This document shows, in pieces, positions 42,912 through 49,294 of a DNA stretch of 49,294 nucleotides; within the stretch, counting starts at the first letter, position 1, and each line of letters starts with the position of its first letter. The DNA comes from Amycolatopsis tucumanensis (GTDB lineage: Bacteria > Actinomycetota > Actinomycetes > Mycobacteriales > Pseudonocardiaceae). A model generated the notes under the pieces. It did not search any database, was not told where the DNA came from, and saw nothing but the letters and a program-made list of their open reading frames with translations. The stretch spans positions 1 to 49,294 of the forward strand of contig NZ_JAKGSD010000003.1 of NCBI RefSeq assembly GCF_021654135.1, written 5' to 3'. The position numbers and the translations under genes are program-made.

Positions 42912-44353
42912 GGGCCTTCCCCGGCGCGGTGGACGTGGCGATCGTCGGGAGCGGACCGTGCGGCGCCGCGTACGCGCGGATCCTGTCCGAGACCCGGCCG
43001 GACCTGCGGCTGGCCACGTTCGAGACCGGGCCGATGCTGGCCGACCCGCCCGGCGTCCACGTCAAGAACATCGCCGATCCGGTCGCGCGGGAGCGGGCGC
43101 AGCGGCGCTCGGAGGGGCCGGGCGGCGCGCCGCGTGGGCGGCCGGGGACGTTCCTCCTCGGCGGCAACGCGCTGCCCGCCGCGGCCATGTCCAGCAACGT
43201 CGGCGGCATGGGCGCGCACTGGACGGCCGCCTGCCCGCGGCCGGGTGAGAGCGAGCGGATCGGGTTCCTGCCGGACCTGGACGACCTGCTCGGCGAGGCG
43301 GAACGGCTGCTCGGGGTGTCCGCGCACGCCTTCGACGACGCGCCGTTCGCCGCCGAGGTCCGCAAGCGGCTCTCCGCCGAGTTCGACCCCGGCCGTGACG
43401 AGGACCGGCGGGTGCGGCCGATGCCGCTGGCCGTGCGGTGCGAACCGGACGGCTCGCTGGTCTGGTCCGGCGCGGACGTCGTGTACGGCGAGGCGACCCG
43501 GCGCAACGAGCGGCACACGCTGTTCCCGGAAGCGCTGGTGACGCGTGTGCTCGTCGAGGACGGCCGCGCGGCGGGCGTGCTGGTGCGGGACCTGCGGGAC
43601 GGCGGCGAGCACGAGGTCCGCGCCGCGCGGGTCGTGGTCGCGGCCGACGCGCTGCGCACGCCGCAACTGCTGTGGGCGTCCGCGGTGCGGCCGCCCGCGC
43701 TCGGCCGGTACCTCAACGACCAGCCGCAGGTGGTGTTCGCGGTGCGGTTGCGCGATGTCGGGGCTGCGGACACCGATCCACGCGGCCGATCGCGGATCGT
43801 GCGGCAGAGCGGGGTGAGCTGGGTGCCGTTCACCGACGCCGAGCCGTTCCACGGCCAGGTGATGCAACTGGACGCGTCCCCGGTGCCGCTGGCGCCGGAC
43901 GACGTGCCCGCGCCCGGGTCGATCGTCGGGCTCGGCTGGTTCTGCGCCAAGGACGTGCGGGCCGAGGACCGGATCGTGTTCGACGACGCGGCGCGCGACG
44001 GCTACGGCATGCCCGCGATGCGCATCGAATACGGGCTCACGCCGCGGGACGAAGCCGCGCTGGACGCCGCCCGCGCCGCGGTGCGCCGGGCCGCTTCGGC
44101 GCTGGGCGAGCCGCTGGACGACGAGCCGATCACGCTCGCGGCCGGCGCCTCGCTGCACTACCAGGGCACCGTCCGAATGGGACTCGTCGATGACGGAACC
44201 TCGGTGTGCGACCAGGATTCGCGCGTGTGGGGAGTCGAGGGCCTGCACGTGGCGGGCAACGGCGTCATCCCCACGGCGACCGCCTGCAACCCGACCCTGA
44301 CCTCGGTCGCGCTGGCCGTCGCAGGCGCCCGGCGCATCGCGGAGGAGATCTGA
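42908..44353 (+). CDS. GMC/pyranose-oxidase-like FAD oxidoreductase (C-glycoside 3-oxidase type, CarA-like)
   Basis: This 481-residue flavoprotein starts at GTG 42908. The FAD Rossmann start is VAIVGSGPCGAAYARIL. The flavin-binding/GMC middle is NALPAAAMSSNVGGMGAHWT. The C-terminal domain has the catalytic-site pattern SLHYQGTVRMGLV and VEGLHVAGNGVIPTATACNP, with the expected His and Asn. The family includes pyranose 2-oxidase and the bacterial C-glycoside 3-oxidases. Its place after the two deglycosidase-like genes suggests that it oxidises the sugar C3 hydroxyl, which activates the C-C bond for cleavage. Whether it uses oxygen or another acceptor cannot be seen. Confidence 0.85.
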   Translation: MRAFPGAVDVAIVGSGPCGAAYARILSETRPDLRLATFETGPMLADPPGVHVKNIADPVARERAQRRSEGPGGAPRGRPGTFLLGGNALPAAAMSSNVGGMGAHWTAACPRPGESERIGFLPDLDDLLGEAERLLGVSAHAFDDAPFAAEVRKRLSAEFDPGRDEDRRVRPMPLAVRCEPDGSLVWSGADVVYGEATRRNERHTLFPEALVTRVLVEDGRAAGVLVRDLRDGGEHEVRAARVVVAADALRTPQLLWASAVRPPALGRYLNDQPQVVFAVRLRDVGAADTDPRGRSRIVRQSGVSWVPFTDAEPFHGQVMQLDASPVPLAPDDVPAPGSIVGLGWFCAKDVRAEDRIVFDDAARDGYGMPAMRIEYGLTPRDEAALDAARAAVRRAASALGEPLDDEPITLAAGASLHYQGTVRMGLVDDGTSVCDQDSRVWGVEGLHVAGNGVIPTATACNPTLTSVALAVAGARRIAEEI

Positions 44354-44694
44354 TGGACGTGTCGAAGATCGCGACGGTGGTGCCGGTCGCCGACCTGGCC
44401 ACCGCCGTCGCCACGTGGACGCGGCTGCTGGGCGCGGAGCCGACGTTCGTCGACGGCGACCGGTGGGCGCAGTTCGACGTGGCCGGGGCGCGGGTGGCGC
44501 TGGCCGGGACCGACAGCGTGACCTCGCACCCCGCGCTGCTGCTGCGGGTCGCCGACGTGGCGGCCGCCCGAGTCGAGGCCGCGGCGGCGGGCCTGAAGAC
44601 CGGCGAGATCACCGAAGGCCCCCACGAGCTGCGCTGTCTGGTGTGGACGGATGAGGGCGCCGAGGTCGTGCTGCACAGCGGGAGGGTGGCGTGA
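44353..44694 (+). CDS. VOC/glyoxalase-like protein
   Basis: This 113-residue protein has one vicinal oxygen chelate domain and starts at ATG 44353 (TGATG overlap). It opens VSKIATVVPVADLATAVATW followed by TRLLGAEPTFVDGDRWAQFD, and ends HELRCLVWTDEGAEVVLHS. The typical VOC metal ligands (His/Glu at paired positions) are only partly visible, so it may bind ligand without a metal or act as a lyase/isomerase. The GTGA overlap to the P450 fusion places it in the aglycone end of the operon. Its function is open. Confidence 0.8.
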   Translation: MDVSKIATVVPVADLATAVATWTRLLGAEPTFVDGDRWAQFDVAGARVALAGTDSVTSHPALLLRVADVAAARVEAAAAGLKTGEITEGPHELRCLVWTDEGAEVVLHSGRVA

Positions 44695-46829
44695 GCTGTC
44701 CCTTCACCGATCCCCGCGCGTTGTTCGGCGACCTGGCGGAGGCCCGTTCGCGACCAGGCCTGACCTGGAGCGAGTCGATGGGGCGCTACGTAGTGTCGCG
44801 CTACGGCGACATCGTCGAGGCGCTGCACCAGCCGGAGGTGTTCTCCTCCAGGCCTGCCGTGCCCGAACTGCCGTCACCGTGGCGGGAGAGGTTCGCCGGC
44901 CGGGTTCCGGACCGGGGCACGTTGCTGGGGCACGACAACCCCGACCACGACCGGCTGAGAGCCGCGGTCAACACGTTCTTCATGCCGCGGCGCCTGGCCC
45001 GGTTCGAACCCTGGATCGAGCGGAACGCGCACGCCCTGATCGACGAGTTCGCCGACCGCGGTGAGATCGAGCTGAAACGCCACTTCGCCCTGCCGCTGCC
45101 GTTGCGGACCATTGCCCACATCGTCGGCCTGGACGTGGACAAGGCCGACTGGATCGGGTTCGCGCTGGCATTCTTCCTCGGGCCGAAGGACACCCACTAC
45201 CGGGCGTCGCCCGAGGAGAAGGCCGATGCGCTGCTGGAGTTGCACGAACACATCCGCGAGGTGATGGCGGATCGCAGGCGCGACCGCCGCGACGACCTGA
45301 TCAGCCACGTCTGGAACGTGCGCGACAGCGGCGAGGCCGAGACGACCGACTTCGAAATGCTGTCCCTGTTCCCCGGCCTGATGCTGGCCGGACACGAGAC
45401 GTCGTCGAACCTGCTGTGCACGGGGCTGGCCCACCTCCTCTCGCGCGACGGCGCGTACGAGGCGGCACAGCACGACGACGCCAGCCGGGCCCGGGCACTG
45501 GAAGAGTTGCTGCGGTACGAATCGGCGATCACCGGCATGTCGCGGGTGGTCACCCGCGACACGGAGCTGGGCGGGACCCGGTTGCGGGCGGGTGACGAGG
45601 TCTTCCTCGCCTACGCCTCGGGGAGCCGGGATGGTTCCGTGTTCGACAACCCGGACGGCGTCCTGCTCGACCGCGGGTTCGAGCGACCACACCTGGGGTT
45701 CGGCCAGGGCGTCCACGCCTGCCTCGGCGCGCCGCTGGCGAGGCTGCTGCTCAAGACCGAGTTGCGCGTGATCCACGAGCGACTCCCCGGACTCCGGCTC
45801 GCGACGCCGTACGACGAGCTGGAGTACGGTCCGGTCGGCGAAGGGCGCGGGGTGCCGGAACTGCTCGTGCGGTGGAACCCCGGCGGCCCGCGCCCGGCAC
45901 GGGTGCGGACCCGGCCGGGCATCCAGGCCGTGGTGGCCGGCAAGTTCGTCGTCGCCGACGGGGTGGTCGAGCTGGAGTTCACCCCGGTGGACGGCCGGTT
46001 CCCGGCGTGGGCGCCCGGTGCGCACGTCGATATCCGGTTCGCGCCCGGCCTGACGCGTCAGTACTCGCTGTGTGGTGATCCGGCCGAACAGGACCGGTGG
46101 CGCGTCGCGGTCCGGCGTGAGGCGGACGGTCGCGGCGGATCAGTTCACGCGCACGACCGGCTGGCGGTGGGTGATGTCGTGACGCTGACCGGGCCACGCA
46201 ACAACTTCGCGCTCGCCCCGGCGCCGGAGTACCTGTTCATCGCGGGCGGCATCGGGATCACCCCGCTACTCCCCATGCTGTCGCGGGCCGGAGCGCCGTG
46301 GCGGATGGTCTACTTGGGACGCACCGTGCGGAGCATGCCCTACCGCGATGTCCTCCGGGGCCTCGGCGACGTGACGATCTGGACCTCGGATCGCGGCCGT
46401 TTCGACCTCGATGCGCTCCTGGCCTCGGCGAAGCCGGGCACGGCGGTGTACTGCTGCGGACCGGAGCGGCTGCTGGCCGCGGTCGAGGAGCTGTGCGATC
46501 GACATGCGCTGGCACTGCACGTCGAGCGCTTCGCGCCCAAGCCGCAGGAGTTCGGCCGGAACGCGGAGTTCGAGGTCGTGCTCGCCGGGAGCGGGCGCAC
46601 GGTCCGCGTCGGTCCGGACGAGTCGGTGCTGGACGCGGTGAACCGAGCCGGCGCCGGGGTGCCGTCGACTTGCCGGGAAGGCACTTGTGGCACCTGCGAG
46701 GTGCGGGTGCTCGGTGGCAAGGCCGATCACCGGGATTCGGTGCTCACCCCCGAGGAGCGGGCGGCCGGGGAATACCTGATGCCGTGCGTCTCGCGGTCGC
46801 AGACTCCCTCGCTCGTGCTCGACCTGTAG
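44691..46829 (+). CDS. Self-sufficient cytochrome P450 fused to FMN/2Fe-2S reductase (CYP116B-like layout)
   Basis: This 712-residue protein starts at GTG 44691. The P450 half (about 1-400) has the I-helix AGHETSSN (Ala233 to Asn240), ExxR in EELLRYES and the heme loop FGQGVHACLGAPLAR with Cys344. The C-terminal half is a phthalate dioxygenase-type reductase. It has an FMN site near RQYSLCGDP (about 453), a nucleotide site FIAGGIGITPLLPML (about 518) and a plant-type 2Fe-2S cluster with Cys661, Cys666 and Cys669 (CREGTCGTC) plus Cys699. It therefore needs only NAD(P)H and oxygen. As the last gene of the C-glycoside operon, it probably hydroxylates or demethylates the freed aglycone. Confidence 0.92.
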   Translation: MSCPFTDPRALFGDLAEARSRPGLTWSESMGRYVVSRYGDIVEALHQPEVFSSRPAVPELPSPWRERFAGRVPDRGTLLGHDNPDHDRLRAAVNTFFMPRRLARFEPWIERNAHALIDEFADRGEIELKRHFALPLPLRTIAHIVGLDVDKADWIGFALAFFLGPKDTHYRASPEEKADALLELHEHIREVMADRRRDRRDDLISHVWNVRDSGEAETTDFEMLSLFPGLMLAGHETSSNLLCTGLAHLLSRDGAYEAAQHDDASRARALEELLRYESAITGMSRVVTRDTELGGTRLRAGDEVFLAYASGSRDGSVFDNPDGVLLDRGFERPHLGFGQGVHACLGAPLARLLLKTELRVIHERLPGLRLATPYDELEYGPVGEGRGVPELLVRWNPGGPRPARVRTRPGIQAVVAGKFVVADGVVELEFTPVDGRFPAWAPGAHVDIRFAPGLTRQYSLCGDPAEQDRWRVAVRREADGRGGSVHAHDRLAVGDVVTLTGPRNNFALAPAPEYLFIAGGIGITPLLPMLSRAGAPWRMVYLGRTVRSMPYRDVLRGLGDVTIWTSDRGRFDLDALLASAKPGTAVYCCGPERLLAAVEELCDRHALALHVERFAPKPQEFGRNAEFEVVLAGSGRTVRVGPDESVLDAVNRAGAGVPSTCREGTCGTCEVRVLGGKADHRDSVLTPEERAAGEYLMPCVSRSQTPSLVLDL

Positions 46830-46882
46830 AGGGGGTGCGGCGCTCCCTGGTTGCCCGCCTGCGCGGGGAGCACCCTGGGGGC

Positions 46883-47122
46883 ATGGAGAACCACGACTTC
46901 GTCGGCATGTGGGTCACCGCCGACGGCCACATCCGCCAGGAACTGCTGCCCGACGGGCGCTACGACGAGGCCCGCGGCAACCGGAAGAGCGCCTACACCG
47001 GCCGCTACACCGTGACCGGCAACCACATCGACTACGTGGACGACACCGGCTTCACCGCGACCGGCGACGTCCGCGACGGCGTGCTCTACCACGAGCACCT
47101 CGTCCTCTACCGGGAGAGCTGA
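46883..47122 (+). CDS. Atu4866-domain protein
   Basis: This 79-residue protein closely fits the small Atu4866 family: FVGMWVTADGHIRQELLPDG followed by RYDEARGNRKSAYTGRYTVT and GNHIDYVDDTGFTATGDVRD. It is a compact beta-barrel of lipocalin-like appearance. Start is ATG 46883; the 53 bp before it can form weak hairpins (GCTCCC with GGGAGC). It often lies near HxlR regulators and oxidoreductases in other genomes, as here. The molecular function is unknown. Confidence 0.82.
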   Translation: MENHDFVGMWVTADGHIRQELLPDGRYDEARGNRKSAYTGRYTVTGNHIDYVDDTGFTATGDVRDGVLYHEHLVLYRES

Positions 47123-47149
47123 CCGGCGCGGCGGGGCTACCCTGGCCGC

Positions 47150-47650
47150 ATGAAGAGGACGTCGTTCGCGAACTGGCCGTGCTCGATCGCCCGGTCACTG
47201 GACCTGCTGGGCGACGCGTGGACGTCCCTGGTGCTGCGCGAGGCCTTCTACGGCGTCCGCCGTTTCGACGACTTCCAGCAGTCGCTGGGCATCGCGCGCA
47301 ACACGCTCACCGACCGGCTGCGGCGGCTCGTCGAGGAGGGGCTGCTGGAGCGGCGGCCCTACCAGGACGAGCCCCGCCGCCACGAATACCTGCTCACCGA
47401 GAAGGGGCGCGACTTCTTCGGGGTGCTCGCCGCCCTGTCCCGGTGGGGCGACCGCTGGCTGGCCGGCGAGGAGGGCGCGCCGATCACCTTCCACCACGAG
47501 ACGTGCGGCCACGACACCCACGCCGAGGTCGTCTGCGCGCGGTGCGGCGAGCCGCTGCGCGCGGACGACACCCGGATGCGGCTCGGGCCGGGCTTCCCGG
47601 AGCGGCTCAAGAGCAGGCCGGACGTGCGCGACAGGTTCTTGACAGGCTGA
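47150..47650 (+). CDS. HxlR-family transcriptional regulator
   Basis: This 166-residue winged-helix regulator opens NWPCSIARSLDLLGDAWTSL with the family cysteine near residue 11. It continues VLREAFYGVRRFDDFQQSLG, IARNTLTDRLRRLVEEGLLE and RRPYQDEPRRHEYLLTEKGR. A C-terminal extension has CGH and CARCGE cysteine pairs that could hold a metal. HxlR proteins often sense reactive electrophiles or redox state through the N-terminal cysteine. Probable targets are the Atu4866 gene before it or the SRPBCC/oxidoreductase pair after it. Confidence 0.9.
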   Translation: MKRTSFANWPCSIARSLDLLGDAWTSLVLREAFYGVRRFDDFQQSLGIARNTLTDRLRRLVEEGLLERRPYQDEPRRHEYLLTEKGRDFFGVLAALSRWGDRWLAGEEGAPITFHHETCGHDTHAEVVCARCGEPLRADDTRMRLGPGFPERLKSRPDVRDRFLTG

Positions 47651-47707
47651 GTCTCATTACGCAACTGTAGTGGCCGGACCCCGCGACGACGAGGAGGACG
47701 GCCGGCG

Positions 47708-48214
47708 ATGGAGTGGACGGGCGCGCGCTACGCGGACACCCCGACGGTGGAGGTGCGGACCTGGGTCGACGCCCCGCCGGAGCGGGTGTGGGCGCTGGTC
47801 TCCGACATCGGCCTGATGCCCGCGATGAGCGACGAGCTGCAGTCGGTCGAATGGGTCGACGGCACCACCGGTCCGGCCGTGGGGGCCCGGTTCGTCGGCC
47901 GCAGCAAGCACGAGGCGCTCGGGGAGTGGGCCACCACGTCGGAGATCGTCGAGTTCGAGCCGGGGCGGGTGTTCGCCTGGGCCGTGGGGGATCCCGCCGA
48001 GCCCAGCGCGACGTGGCGGTTCCGGGTGGAGCCCCGCGACGGCGGCACGGAGCTGTCGCAGTGGATGCGGCTCGGCCCGGGGCGGTCCGGGCTGTCGCTG
48101 GCGATCGACCGGATGCCGGAGAAGGAACAGAAGATCGTGTTCGTGCGGATGCGCGAGTTCGAGCGCAACATGACCGCGACGCTGGAGTGCCTCAAGAAGC
48201 GCGCGGAAGCCTGA
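47708..48214 (+). CDS. SRPBCC (START-like) family protein
   Basis: This 168-residue protein is a helix-grip ligand-binding fold: TVEVRTWVDAPPERVWALVS at the N-terminus, PAVGARFVGRSKHEALGEWA in the middle, and a long C-terminal helix (KIVFVRMREFERNMTATLEC). Such polyketide cyclase/dehydrase-like proteins bind hydrophobic ligands and only some are enzymes. Its TGA overlaps the next start as TGATG, so it is coupled to the F420-type oxidoreductase and may hold or present its substrate. Confidence 0.88.
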   Translation: MEWTGARYADTPTVEVRTWVDAPPERVWALVSDIGLMPAMSDELQSVEWVDGTTGPAVGARFVGRSKHEALGEWATTSEIVEFEPGRVFAWAVGDPAEPSATWRFRVEPRDGGTELSQWMRLGPGRSGLSLAIDRMPEKEQKIVFVRMREFERNMTATLECLKKRAEA

Positions 48215-49275
48215 TGCGCACGGCGACGACCGTCGAGGCCTCCGGCGGGTTCGGCGAGGTGACGGACTTCGTGGTGGAGGCCGAGAAGCTCGGGCTCGAC
48301 GTCTGCTGGGTCGCCGAGGCGTGGGGTTCCGACGGGCCGTCCGCGCTGGGCTGGTTCGCGGCGCGCACTTCGCGGATGTTGCTGGGCTCGGGGATCATGC
48401 AGCTCGGCACGCGCACGCCGGTCGCGGTGGCGCAGACCGCGATCACACTGTCCAATCTGTCCGGTGGGCGGTTCCTGCTCGGGCTGGGCGCGTCCGGTCC
48501 GCAGGTGATCGAAGGCCTGCACGGGGTGCCGTTCGCGCGGCCGCTGGCGCGGATGCGGGAGACCGTCGAGATCGTGCGGCGGGTTGTGGCGGGCGGCAAG
48601 ATTTCCTATTCCGGCACCGAGTTCCAGATCCCGTTGCCCGGCGGGGACGCGGTGCCGATGCGGCTGTCGATGCGCGCCGAGCACGAGATCCCGATCTACC
48701 TGGCGACGTTGTCCCCGGCGATGCTGCGGCTGACGGGCGAGATCGCGGACGGCTGGCTCGGCACGAGTTTCGTGCCGGAAGGCGCGGCGGAGGCGTATTT
48801 CGCGCACCTGGACGAGGGGCTGGCGCGCAGCGGGCGCACGCGTGCGGATCTGGACGTGTGCCAGGGCGCGGAGGTGGCGTTCGCGCCGGACGAGGACGCG
48901 CTGCGGGCGATGGTGGCCGGGCGGAAGAAGGAGCTGGCGTTCAGCCTCGGCGGGATGGGCTCGGCGTCGACGAACTTCTACAACCGGGCCTACAGCAGGC
49001 AGGGGTGGGCTGAGGTCGCGGCCGAGGTGCGGAACCGTTGGCAGGCGGGGGATCGCGACGGCGCGGCCGCGCTGGTGACCGACGAGATGGTGCTCGGCAC
49101 GACGCTGATCGGCACCGAGCCGATGGTGCGCGAGAGGCTGCGCGTGTGGCGGGACGCCGGTGTGGACACCGTGCGGCTCTACCCGGCGGGCGACACGCTG
49201 GACGCCCGGCTGGCGACGCTCGCGAGGGCGATCGAACTGGTGCGGGAGCTTTCGCCTGCAGTGAAAGGGAGTTGA
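48214..49275 (+). CDS. LLM class oxidoreductase, probably F420-dependent
   Basis: This 353-residue TIM barrel of the luciferase-like family opens FVVEAEKLGLDVCWVAEAWG with SDGPSALGWFAARTSRMLLG. It then has MQLGTRTPVAVAQTAITLSN, LSGGRFLLGLGASGPQVIEG, and IYLATLSPAMLRLTGEIADG with WLGTSFVPE. This pattern fits F420-dependent reductases and dehydrogenases of actinomycetes, which usually carry such GLGASGPQVIEGLHG and LRLTGEIADGW motifs. The gene is complete, ending at 49275 just before the window edge. The substrate is unknown; coupling to an SRPBCC protein suggests a hydrophobic compound. Confidence 0.88.
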   Translation: MRTATTVEASGGFGEVTDFVVEAEKLGLDVCWVAEAWGSDGPSALGWFAARTSRMLLGSGIMQLGTRTPVAVAQTAITLSNLSGGRFLLGLGASGPQVIEGLHGVPFARPLARMRETVEIVRRVVAGGKISYSGTEFQIPLPGGDAVPMRLSMRAEHEIPIYLATLSPAMLRLTGEIADGWLGTSFVPEGAAEAYFAHLDEGLARSGRTRADLDVCQGAEVAFAPDEDALRAMVAGRKKELAFSLGGMGSASTNFYNRAYSRQGWAEVAAEVRNRWQAGDRDGAAALVTDEMVLGTTLIGTEPMVRERLRVWRDAGVDTVRLYPAGDTLDARLATLARAIELVRELSPAVKGS

Positions 49276-49294
49276 TCGTCGGTGTTGTGAGGTC

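Noticed and set aside
46832..46875. Possible terminator after the P450 fusion
   Set aside because: Only a 6-bp stem (GCTCCC/GGGAGC) with a long loop; too weak to list as a feature.

Overview
The window is very GC-rich, chromosomal-style DNA. Many starts are GTG, and neighbouring genes often share GTGA, ATGA or TGATG stop-start overlaps. EspG/PPE/EspC-type ESX genes, an NDMA-dependent alcohol dehydrogenase, F420-type luciferase-like oxidoreductases and a KstR-type operator all point to an actinomycete. Pseudonocardiales such as Amycolatopsis fits best, but that is inference. No rRNA, tRNA, CRISPR array or intact insertion sequence was seen.

Region 1 (1-8.5 kb) holds a DUF1330 gene, two families of intergenic minisatellites, and a minus-strand operon of regulator, fused TRAP permease and TAXI binding protein. 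It also holds a divergent cytochrome P450, a scrambled short-chain dehydrogenase pseudogene with an internal inversion, and two secreted or membrane-anchored proteins separated by a perfect inverted repeat that hides a ribosome binding site.

Region 2 (8.7-18.1 kb) is a plus-strand type VII secretion (ESX) substrate locus without the secretion machinery. Its order is EspG chaperone, small helical protein, PPE-like protein, EspC/WXG-like protein, YbaB-like protein, and a 1,672-residue WXG-DUF6531-RHS polymorphic toxin with a His-rich, nuclease-like C-terminus. No immunity gene follows. A SnoaL remnant and a strong terminator end the block.

Region 3 (18.1-28 kb) is mixed metabolism. It holds a nitrilase with an AraC regulator, an NDMA-dependent alcohol dehydrogenase whose promoter contains a perfect KstR-type motif, an efflux pump with a divergent TetR regulator, exonuclease III, a phospholipase D-like protein, three overlapping small related genes, and a nitronate monooxygenase.

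Region 4 (28-47 kb) is the most striking part and looks like a regulon for glycoside, especially C-glycoside, catabolism. The operon at 41.5-46.8 kb encodes a TIM-barrel protein, a small DUF6379-type protein and a GMC/pyranose-oxidase-like flavoprotein. This is the set known from bacterial C-glycoside 3-oxidase (CarA) and C-deglycosidase (CarB/CarC). It is followed by a VOC protein and a self-sufficient P450-reductase fusion. Nearby are a GH3 beta-glycosidase coupled to a luciferase-like flavoprotein, three more TIM-barrel sugar isomerase-like proteins, a GPH-type sugar transporter with a flavin reductase and a TetR regulator, a DHA2-type exporter and a LysR regulator. Four operons carry the same AT-rich 19-bp element (GAATCannATtCTGAATyT) just upstream, which suggests shared control. 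A plausible route is uptake, oxidation of the sugar C3, C-C or C-O bond cleavage, isomerisation of the keto-sugar and oxidation of the aglycone.

The last 2.4 kb hold an Atu4866-type protein, an HxlR regulator, an SRPBCC protein and an F420-type oxidoreductase. Intergenic minisatellites and local tandem duplications (0.5-1.3, 26.2-26.4, 32.4-33.2 and 38.0-38.5 kb) recur through the window.
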